Positions 47,465 to 59,600 of a stretch of DNA of 64,000 nucleotides are shown piece by piece (within the stretch, counting starts at the first letter, position 1; each line of letters opens with the position of its first letter). The stretch is from Arctopsyche grandis (lineage: Eukaryota; Arthropoda; Insecta; Trichoptera; Hydropsychidae): NCBI RefSeq assembly GCF_051622035.1, contig NC_135358.1, forward strand, positions 1,118,501-1,182,500, written 5' to 3'. Under the pieces are notes generated by a model, which saw only the letters and a list, made by a program, of their open reading frames with translations, did no database searches and was not told the origin of the DNA. The position numbers were made by a program, and so were the translations under genes.

Positions 47465-47699
47465 TTAAGCTAGTAACGTGTCTGGTTTTTTGAAATTGCC
47501 ACACTTGGGCAATACCTTGACAACTTTATTCGGCAAATTAGGATTGACCGTTATGATTATGGCCGTTGGTAGTGAAGATACTCCACAAGAACGACACTCT
47601 AATAACCAAGTGCCTAAATTATCAGCGACAATTCGAACAATCACAAATCCCTTATTCGGAACTAATATAGTATCCTTTCTCGGAGGATTCAAGAGATTC
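47465..47699 (-). CDS. MCORP: MCORP exon 9 (terminal)
   Basis: Encodes PPRKDTILVPNKGFVIVRIV, then TWLLECRSCGVSSLPTAIII in place of [19 protein letters not shown]. Ends KKPDTLLA before TAA. The surrounding framework is laccase-like, so the loss is restricted to ligand positions. Confidence 0.93.
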
Positions 47700-50600
47700 C
47701 TAAAATATATTTTGACATCAATATAAATATTATGCATTATACTTAATATAATTGTAATTTTAAAACATTACCTTTTAATATTGTTGTTGGCATCCAATTT
47801 CTTGATATCATCTATAGTAATACCGTTTGTATACACGGGAGAAGTGTACAGAACATACATAGGATTCCCGTGCAAATGAAACGTCTTGGATACATCACTG
47901 TGAAATCCTGGAAAAATTACCATTATATAGGGTTATCATATGTACATCCTCCTTTCCCAGACATTTTCCCTTATTGAGGCTGGGTTTTTTAAATAATAAT
48001 TAATTTTATTACCAATATTAATAACATTTATTTATTAAGTTAGAGCGCCGAACGATGTGCCAAAGGCGCTTTAAAATTCAAAATTAGAACGCCAAAAGCC
48101 ATTCAAAATTTTAGATTAGAGCGCCAAAGTTCTTTCTAAGGGTGTTTAGAAAAAATTGCCCGAGGGCGCCATCGGATGTAAGGCCAGCACTGCATTTATA
48201 GCATGACATATATATTCAAAAAAATTTATGGAAACATAAATTAAGTCAATATACTATACAAATGGGCATAGGAATAAAAAGATGAATAATATAATATTAA
48301 AATATATGTATATGAAGTATTTTAGATTTTAAGGCTTTGGCCTGAAACTTTTATACTAACCATGTTGAGTGTTATTTTTCTAATGACCAGGAAATAAATG
48401 GTAACCGAAAATTATAATTATATTATTACTAAAACAAATTTTAAGTGGAATTTTATTTACCTTCATCTACAATAATCAATTCCAAAGTAGATTTATGTTC
48501 AGCGTCGAGGACATGAACGCATTCCATATCTTTGACTTTCAATTCACTACCGACATTACAAATCGTTCTTTTGATAACATCCTTTGGCTGAGTCAACAAT
48601 GGAGAATTGGGATACAAGAAGCTTTTACCATTAATCTGTACAGCACTCACTAGTTTGTGATCCATGGCTACAACATACATATAATATGTACATACATACA
48701 TAAGGACTCGTTATTTACACAATAAATGAATCCGGGAAAGATATGAAAAAGATATAGATCTAAATCAATTTGTTTTATTTACACAACTCTGCTGGATAAA
48801 ATGGGGGAACCGGCATAGCATCACTCAAATATCTGAACTCGCTGTCGTCGTCGTTGATATTGATAGTGTTTGCATCTATCTGCAAGTACACTGACTGTTC
48901 AGCAACTGGAGAAACGGTCACGTCAGCTGGAGTACTTGTAGAATCGTATAAATACTGTCCGGAAATTACTTCCTCAGATATTAGCACCGGCTGTAAACCA
49001 ATAAAACCATTCAACGCTTTCTAAGTCCCTCGCGATACTAATTTGATTTTTATCTTTGTAAAGTTTATAATACAGTACTAAATCATACACCACTATATCA
49101 CTTTCACTTGTGTAATATATTGTTACTCTTTAATATAATCTATTTTATACTATAAATCCAAAAGAAATATTATTTTATTATAAATAAATGCAAATATACC
49201 TCAACGTTATCGATTGACTCCAATTCGGTGGAGTTTGAACCATCATACATAATTAAGCCATGTTGATGTAAACTTTTGCATTTATTCAATCCGTCTACGT
49301 AGAATCCATAGGTAGAAGGACGATTTTTAGCATCCAGTATAAAATCAACTCGTTCGCCTAAAAATTAAATTAAATGTTTATTAATATATATACATATTTA
49401 TACATAATTCCTGTTTGTTTGCTCCTTCTACAATTCTAGCTGTACTCCAATCTTATCCAAAGTTTAAAGTTTCCTTTTAGAACCTTTAGACCAGTGGTCG
49501 CCAACCTATCGAACTTCTTAATTTTAAATCCCACAGACAACAATATGTTATTTTATAAGTGATAAAATTTTAAAATAATGATAAGAGAACTTATATTTTA
49601 ATAATATCAAATACATGTATTTAGCATAACAAAATTAGTTTAGTTAGATTTTTACAACCTTATTTATGTTTTACACATTTTTTAGTGTGACTTCCTGCTT
49701 GTTTGAAATAAGTATACTGATTTTGGCTTCAATTATGTTACTGTAATACGTAGAGCCGTTTTTATTTCAAACCGATATCGGTATCGACTTTTAATTCGGT
49801 TCGGTGATCATTGCTCACAAAACGCTCGCCCAAAAGTCACTAAAATCTATATAACGAAACACCTAGCAGCCGACAAGTCCATCATACTAATGATAACTAT
49901 CATACTAACGAGAATTCGAGTGCCAAATATTCCGTATTCGCGATTTTCATGACAAAAATGGTCTTTTGGGCGATCGCAATGTGCGTAATAATCCAATGAT
50001 ATTTAATTCATGTATATTGAAAAATTAATCAAAATTTACAATTCAAAACTACTCTGACGTCCTTGAAAAAAAATATCAGTCAGAAGAATAAAAAAAAACT
50101 GTAATAAAAAGAGCCTTGTAAAAACTACTGGCAATTGATCAAGACAGTAATAACTCTTATAATATGCATGAACTTTACCTAAAAGCAGTGCCGGTTTTAG
50201 GGGGGGCTGGGTCGGGCATCGCCCGAGGGCGCCTAGTAAGTCAGGGCGCCACTTGATGCGCTGAAGACGCTTCGAAACTTAAATGAAGAGCGCCGAAGGC
50301 GCTACAAAATTTCAGATAAGAACGCTAAAGGCGCCTATAGGCGCCTAAGTTCAAACATTTGTACTCGGCGAATTATATTCATTGGGCGAAGGCGCATTCC
50401 TATTTATATTACATTATGCTTATCAAAAAAATTTGTTTCACATTTCACTGTGGCATCCACAGTTTAAATCTTGTGCTATATGACGCTGAGAAATCTTCTG
50501 TAACATCACAAACTATTTTCAGCTTCAATATATCGATGGAAGATTCTAACTACTGATCACGTGCAATTATATTCCTTAAAAAAATAATTTGACACATGAT

Positions 50601-53600
50601 GGGAAGCTAAAATAGTGTTACGTACGCCGCGGATTAAGCGAATAGAATCCCAGAGACTATGGACCGTTTAAGGGTTATCTGTTAACGGATTAACTAAGTG
50701 CTTGCACTTAGACCAACGGATATCTGTTATCGGATTAACTAAGTGCTTGCACTTACTTCCAGGATTATATCTGGACTCTAAGTGCATTTAGGCTAAACAA
50801 TGACCGTTATTAGTCCTTTCTCAGAATCGGTACGGGGAGACCCAATGTCGTGGAAATACATATCCGAATACGTGACTATACAACAGGTAAACAGATTAGA
50901 CGTCCTGAGAGATCTACCCTTTATAAGGCGGTACGTAGGCGATATCATGTCATTCTGGACTGAGCACTGCCAGTGCGTGTATCTCCTTAATCATCAATAA
51001 ATCCTGTGAAACGACTGTTGGCCTTTTACTTGGATCCTCCACCCACCCTTACGCAACAATAGTAAGTTTCAGCTAAAGATTTAGCAGTAGAATTACAAAT
51101 ATAGTCGGTATTTAAACAATTAAAAAGTGAAACGGCAATTTGACGAAAATACACAAAACGAGTTAATCATTTGTCCTGAGAAATAGTTAGAGGTCGAGTT
51201 TTTTAATCCTCTCTTAATCCTTAACATTTGTGTCGATGAAACAAAGATTCGAGCAGTTGAACGAATATTCAAAGACGTGGGGTTTTTTTGTATTTTGTAA
51301 ACAATCTAAAGAGAAAGAAACGAACTTCGTAAATATTGTGCCAATCTTCAAATTAAGCTCACCACGAATTCAAAATCTGATATCATTAGTTATGAGCTTT
51401 GAGATGAACTTATTAGTTAAAAAGCCTATCTTTCAAATAAAAGGTAAAACTAATCCACTCGTTGTATTAAATTTCATAAAACAACATTTACAAGAATTAT
51501 ATCCGAACATTTGGGTTGCTATGCGAATTTTGTTGACATTGCCTATAACTGTAGCAAGTGGTGAACGTAGTTTTTCGAAACTTATATTAATTAAAACTTA
51601 TCCCTGGTCTACGGTGTCGCAAAATAGACTTTCCAGTTTGGGAACTCAGTCTATTAAAAATGATAGAAAATGATCGCTGAAAATCTTGATTTTTCAGTTT
51701 TAATTAAAGATTTTGCCAAAAAACTGGCTCGGAAAGTTCACTTCTGAAATATAATTTTATTAATTTGTTTATGTATTTTTAACTCCCCAATGGGGTTAGG
51801 AAACCTTGTTAACCACCTTTCTGCCGGTCCCAAGCCCGGATAAAGGAGGATGGTAACCCATTTTTTAATTTTTTTACCAGGGGGCGCTTAGAAAAAAATT
51901 GTCCGAGGGTGCCATAGGGTGTAAGGCTGGCACTGCTTAAAAGTATACATAATGCTGCGTACGGACCAAACCAACGACGATTTTGGGCCAACGTTTTAAC
52001 CAGCAGGATAAAACCAGTAGCGTACAAAATATCGAAATAAAAATTAAATTTAAAAATTGAAATTAAATATCAAAATTAAAACTATTATTATTATATTAAA
52101 ATTAAATTCAAATATCAAAATAAAATTATTTTGATATTTGAATAAATTTAAATAAATTTTCGAGATTGACCTAAAATTAGATCATCAACAATCACATACA
52201 AGTAATCCTCGACTTTTGTTTGTCGAAGATGTTTTGACTTACGAAGATACGCACTAAGATCGAAAAAAAAATCAAAGAATTATTATTTTTACTTCCCCGT
52301 AATGCGCAGTTACTGAGAATATCTCATGTATTAGTATGGGTGACCGAGCGATGGTCGCAATCCGGTGCGTTGTCGGCATATCAATCGAATTTTTTTTAGT
52401 CTTCAATTGTTTCTCTCGTCGAAATAAATCAATTAATCATTTCAGAGGTAAAATTTATCGGATAATGTCTTCAATTGTTTCTCTCGTCGAAATAAATCAA
52501 ATAATTAAATCCATCTCAGAGGTAAAATTTATCGGATAATGTGTGATTATTAATTTTATTTCGACGAAAGACAAAAAAACCCTTTGACAAATCACCGAAA
52601 TTTTTTTTGTTAAATGTTTCATCGATGGCGGAAACACAGTGACGACAAAATATCGTGACGACTTTTAATAAGAAATAACAACAAGGTTTTTTCGCTCGTA
52701 ATCAGAGAAATTATAATATTTCTCTGGTTGTAATGCGTATCGTCGTAATTCAAAACATTGTTGTAATTCAAAACATCAACGATGATCTAATTTAAGCTCA
52801 ATCTCGCTCTTTAGCTTAATTTTGATATTTAATTTCGATTTTTTAATTTAATTTTTATTTCGATATTTTGTACGCTACTGGTTTTAAAAGTTGGCCCAAA
52901 ATCGTCGTTTGTTTGGTGCGTACGGACCATAAGTCGAAGGTTCATATTTTTTCAAACCACCTTAAGTTTGTCATGAAGCAGAATCATTGATGGGTGTCAA
53001 CAATTGCTCACCTGCTGTCAATACTAATAATGACGCCTCTTCTATGAGAGAATAGGGCATGCTACAGTATCAATATTATTAACAGTTTCACGCGTATCAA
53101 ACTCCGTATTGATAGTGTAAAAGGTTAGTATCCTGATAATTAGTAGTGTATCCGAGTTGTTTTGTAATCGACGATACTAAAATCACGATCCGTATTGATT
53201 GTGTAGCATGCGCCAATGATTTTGAATTGAAAAGCAATTGACATTACTTTTACAATTCCATTGATCAAAAACGAAAGTTACTATGAAAATTCTCTACAAC
53301 GCCATTGATAGGAAATTTTGCAAAACACCTCTTTTACTCGCTCTTCACGGTGTGGTAACTGTTAATTTATATTTATATTTATATTTTTCATATTAATCGT
53401 AAAATTTTAGCATATTATTCTTTAAATTAATTGAAGTGAATGCACCTACATATATGTATTTATTATTCAAATAGGGAAATTTTGTACTAACGAAAACTCT
53501 AGTGCTAGATGTTCCGTGATCGAGATTTTAGTGATCGCTTTTTGGTGAATAATCTGTTTACCATATATGTATAATACATATCTAGTAATGAATAATTTCT

Positions 53601-56600
53601 CTTCCGTCCTAAAAGTAATAATAAATAAGACAGACTTACTCTTAGGACAATCGGTTTAGAAAACGTATACTAAACCAGAGTCAACTTCAAACTGATTTCC
53701 GATCATACTTTTTCTTTTCTTTTCTTTTTTTTTTACATATATACCAGGAAGGCCTTACAGGTAAACCCCAATGCGCCTTCCTGGCCAATTACAAATTACA
53801 ATTACAATGCAGCATTTTTATATAAATCACTGAATTACGAGACACTGAAAAACTCGCAAATCAATGAGACATCTATCAATTTGTACAAAAACTTATTTAT
53901 TGCACATTAATTAATAACAAATTATAGGTGACATATCGTATAGCAGGGATTTTAGCCATTTTTTTCCGGGAACCGTTTCAACAATGAAATCAGAGAAAAT
54001 TGGCAAACTCTGATAGAGAAACGATCAACCTGAAGTCACAAATCCAGGTCTAACCAACAGCATACTCTGAAAAATTCATTTTCATTCGAGGCCCGGCCCT
54101 GGGAACAAACCTGGCCCCTTCTCGACGCTAAGCAGAAGCTTAACGACCGAGCTATGCTGCTGGCTAAATTAAATACTAAATTACAAACGTTGAAGAGAAT
54201 TATAAATGACATGATAGAAAATAGTGATAATAAAAACGCTACAGTTATTGGCTACGATATATGTATGTAGTTACTATTCGCTTAAACTAAAACAATAACC
54301 AACGACAAAATTACATATTTCTACCAGTTTTTCGTGAACATGAGCACCATCTTATGGTGCGTACGCACCAAGCCAACGAACGGCCCACAGGCCAACTTTT
54401 AAAACCAGTAGCGTACAAAATATCGAAATAAAAATTAAATTTAAAAATTGAAATTAAATATCAAAATTAAAACTATTATTATTATATTAAAATTAAATTC
54501 AAGTATCAAAATAAAATTATAATCATTATATTAAAATTAAAATTAAATATTGAAAGTTAAAACAGAACATGCACAATTTAAATAAATTTTCGAGATTGAC
54601 CTAAAATTAGATCATCAACAATCACATACAGGTAATCCTCGACTTTTGTTTGTCGAAGATATTTTGACTTACGAAGATACGCACTAAGATCGAAAAAAAA
54701 TCAAAGAATTATTATTTTTACTTCCCTGTAATGCGCAGTTACTGAGAATATATCATGTATTAGTATGTGTGATCCAATGATTTTTGCTAACCCGGGGTGT
54801 TGTCGGTCACATCAAACGGATTTTTTTATTCTTCAATTGTTTCTCTCGTCGAAATAAATCAAGTAATTAAATCATTTCAGAGGTAAAATTTATCGGATAA
54901 TGTGTGATTATTAATTTTATGACACATGAGCACCATCTTATTATATTATTAACATGAGCACCATCTTATATATGTATATATATCATCCTTTTGGTTAATT
55001 GGCTAATTTTAACCTCTTGAAAGCAATCTTACCGAGTCATCACAACATCAAACGTGTAAAAAAGCCCCAGTCATTCTTACTAATTGAGGTGAAAATATCA
55101 ATTAAATTTACAATCAACTAAACAATAAAAGCCGACGATCGAAAATCCATTCAAAGATGACCGTATGGCGAAAGTTTCGATAACAGAATGAAAAGTGAGA
55201 GTATTACAATAACGACAATGGCGTATTTTACCGGACAAGCTGCTTATGGCAGAGGCGTTTTGAAAATGGTGTACTTGACCTTTAGACAAATCTCGAAAGT
55301 GGAATTTTTAACAGCCGCAAAATACGACACGGTGAATTACCCACCTGGATGCAATAAAAACGATTCGACGACGGCTGGTTTCACCGGTCTGCCGTCTGAT
55401 GAGAGGATGGTCATTTGATGATTCTGCAGGCTGATCATTATCGGACAATCGAGGGGAATGGCGTTGATGACTCTGACGCGGTACCTTGACCCGCCGTTGA
55501 CAAAAAATCTGAAACCGTTCCAAATACACATATCTACATTGAGAAAAAATAAATTAAAATGACACACAATCCATCATGAACTTTCTTCTACGATCCGATC
55601 AATTTCGATAGATCGCTATGGTCTAGGGTAGACTTTCTCTTTCAACAAAATCAGGTGTCTGTATTACTATTGTACAACTTAAAAAAGTGAAAATTCAAAT
55701 CGAATCTACTATACATATGTAGATGCTCATTCTTGTTCGGTTCGCGCTTACTCTTTTATATTATTCTGTGAAATTTTAAATTGAATAAAACATTATTGCT
55801 TTATAAAGTAAGAGTAGAATAATTGTTTAATTTTTCTGATATTAATTTCACATCGCTTCGAAAAAGGCCGTCACGATAAAATAACAATATGAATCTAATA
55901 TCAGGAATGATCATGTTAAAAAAAATTTCATATAGCATATACATTGTCTGTTTTACATATTACTTGTAAACAAAGCTCGAAATGGAAATTTTCACGAATA
56001 GGAGCGCTCGATAATTTTCAAAACATGCTTTTAATTTTTTATCAAATATATAATATGTGTCTGTGTGAGATAACGCTCGCCGTACTATAATAATCGTTTC
56101 GATTCGACTTGTAAAACACTGTCAACAAAAAGTACATAATAATAACAGATGATCGAAAATCTTCTATATATATATATATATATACTGTTTGCTACCAATG
56201 TTTCCTCTAGGGAAATACTTCTCTGAGCATTTATCGCCATCTATTGAAAATTTATTTAGTTAATTAATTGATTTTTCTATTGGTGTTTTATATTGTTTAT
56301 ATGTAGGTAGGTAGGTAGTTTTTACCTTTTTTTCATATTAACAATTAAATATAAATATCAAATTCAATATATTCAAGAGCTTAATTTAATTTAGAGATAA
56401 CAGATGACTTAATATAATAATAAAATATTATCCTTATTCAATATATACATATACATATACAAGTAAATTTCGGATGTTTGAGAACGTCTGGTGTAGAATA
56501 TGAGCAATGGGTCAATGTTCGAAGAAGAGTATCTTCAAAAGTCCTTATATGCACATACATACTTATGTTTATGTATAAATGTATTCATAATAGATCAACA

Positions 56601-59600
56601 TTTTTGCTTGTGATGATTCTCAAATGAATAATTACCGATTTTCTCATCAGAGGGACTTGCAAGACTGAACAATTTAAAAATGTTGGTTCCTTTAGTAATT
56701 CAGTTGTAATAAGAAGCGGACAATTTAATAGAAATAAATCGAATTTGTTGCAAGTTCATAGAAATACCGATTGTCGGCCTCAAAACTGAAATCTTTGGAA
56801 AAACGAAATGGACTTGTAAATTCGAAGGCCCAAAATATTATTAAACAAAAAACCAAAAATTAACCTTTAATACAATCGAAACCTTTTTTAAAATTTTAAA
56901 ACATTCTCCAACAAAATTAGGATGGTTTATCTCTTGATTTTGTTCAGTAAAATTTTTAGCTAAGATCGAAAAATTCTAAAGTCATATTTTATTCGGGGAT
57001 TTGGATTATCGCAGTAATGACCAATACGTACCTACATATATTTTTATAACTACATATTATATTATAACAAAATAAAGTGAAAGTAAATATATATGTATGT
57101 ATGTATGTATTGAGGTAAACCAGTCGCTCTTCTATCCACCGAGAATATTGTTCCGTTTTTCTCTTGACATTGACTTTGAGGATCCGACGTGAAAGAGAAA
57201 TCTCTTCACCAGTGTAGGTCACTGACGAATCTACCTCCTCACTTTTTCTTTCATTCTGACAATAAAATTGGTAAGAAAAACGGTTTTCTACATTCTGAAG
57301 GAGCTCATTAAAATAAATTGGAAAGACGCCATCTAAATCTAGTTAGCAATACAATTTGTAGACTGTTAAATGAACCTAATAAAATTTTGCTATTATCGAG
57401 AGTCGGGATATAAACATTTCTCTTTGAAATTGTTATTTACTATTGACTTTCATATGTACATATGTATTCTTCGTAGTAAAATTTTATGAATAAACCACTC
57501 ATTGATAATATTAATAAATCTATGAAAGAAAGTATGTCAAATAAAACACAAACCTTCTAAAATCGTTTGAGTTTCCATCGTGGCCATCGATCATTAAATT
57601 TACTGGAGTAGTACTTTCAAAACCGGAAGTTCCTGCAGACACGAGGACAACATCCTCGCCACTCCTGTCGTGGTCGTATAGTGAGGAAGCCGGTTCTAAA
57701 GGAGCTGGTTGTTTCACGACAAGTGAACCAAAAAGTCCATCCAATTGTTGCGATACTGAAAACGGTAAATATGTACGATGATTTCGGTTTCAAAACGTCT
57801 CGACTTCTCGAAAGACAATAATTACTAGAGCGTAATAAATGTGTCAGTGCTGTTTGATGTCTTTCCCTTCTTAAAGCTGAGCACTTTGAGCAATAATTGT
57901 TGAATATTGTTAAATATTCCAGATTCTGTTTGATTTTCAACTGAAAGACTTTCATATTAAATCATCGATTATATATAAGTATATCACCGTTAGACAATTT
58001 TAAGGTAGTTTTAGCAAACAATAATTGAATTCACACATGTAATACATACTTTACTACTACATCTGGTAATATAAAAATTGTTACAGTAATTGGCCAGTCC
58101 TGATACAGTAGTTGGCCACTTGGATTTTTAAGTTTGAAAATAACATTTACGAGTGCATTTTTTTTTACTAAAATATTGCTTTTGTTCAATGCTATTTGAT
58201 AAGAGTATGAGACTACTGTTTATTTGGATATGTATATTATTAACCCTTTGAATGCTTACCAACGCCGATCGGCGTTTTGCCAACTAGTCCATGGGCCTGA
58301 AGAACGCCCACAGGCGGTTTATTTTGAGCATGTACAGAGTAAACAAGAATACTACCCGCTATGCCTTTGCAGGTAGCATTGAAAAAAAATGCATTGAAAA
58401 TGGGTCGTCTAATCCGTGTCATTTATTTGTGATCGTTTATTAACACTGGTTTACACTGAAATTTCTGAATTTATAACCGTAGCAGAATTTCCCGATGGAA
58501 ATCCCTAACTGCCGAGTATTTTAGATTGTGGCTTGGCATTTAGATTGTGAGCATTACATTTTAACAACAACGAAGAAGATGGAACTAGTTTTGGAAAAAT
58601 ACATTCATTAATAGACTTCTTTTGTTTATTCTATATTGTTGCAAGATATAAATATTAGATAGTCTAAACACACCTTTACAAAACTCGGAATCCTCAGCGG
58701 TAGTTATCTAGGGTTTGTTTGGATTAGCTCCAATTCTTATACCTTGGATTTCTAAATCATTCTAGTTGGAAATGTTGGCAAAATTTTCACCATGGCAGGC
58801 TTTCAACAGAAAACAGAGAAATGTAATATTAATAGAAGTGGCTTTAGGTGTTCTTTTGTTGTCAAGTGACATTCTGTCCACGGACAGATCTAAATAATTT
58901 TAGCATCAGTCGTATTTGACGCTTGGTGCTCGACGTATGTCCGATAAAAACTTCTATGTTTGTTTATATTACTCGCAAGATGGGCAAGCATCGGTAAAAA
59001 TTGCACAATACATTCAAAAACACACAATAAACAACATGGGATACATTTTTATAAGTAAATTGATCCGATTGTATTCCGCGCGATGTAGCGTATTTATAGA
59101 GACGTACCGCGTAAAATTGACAACAATTATTTATTCAAAAGGGCCCCTCTATTCTTATTACATCTCTCTGACAGAAAAGACTTCAGCACTCAAAGAGTTA
59201 TAGTAACATTAATGACAATTTTTTTCTCAGAAAACTCAAAAATGAGAAGCACTGTGTTGTACTGTTGAGTTAACAATACGCACCTCTTCTCTAAGCAGCT
59301 CTAATAAAATTACCACATCTCAAAACAAGTTTAGTGAAAAATATGTACCTGAATGTGCATGGTAAAAGTGGGTTCCAACATCGTTTGCTCTAAAGGCGTA
59401 TGAGAAGCTGGTCCCACTAGTTATTGGACACTGGGTCACCATGGGCACCCCATCCATAAAAGGACTTCCTCTTTGATCAATCCCATGCCAATGCATAGAA
59501 ATTTCACCCCCTTGTAACTTATTGAGCACATTCACGATCACCAAATCGTTTAGACACACTTGGATTGGAGGACCAGGCACCTGTCCGTTGATTGCCAAGA

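Larger units (their letters stand above)
50186..51935 (+). mobile_element. Decayed hAT transposon
   Basis: Ends CAGTGCCGG and CTGGCACTG. It is flanked by an 8-bp duplication with one difference (cctaaaag at 50178-50185, cttaaaag at 51936-51943), the hAT size. Contains two transposase pieces and a nested solo LTR. Confidence 0.85.

Noticed and set aside
58243..58406. Possible small piggyBac-like element (ccctttgaatgc ... gcattgaaaatggg)
   Set aside because: The ends match poorly and the right flank lacks TTAA.
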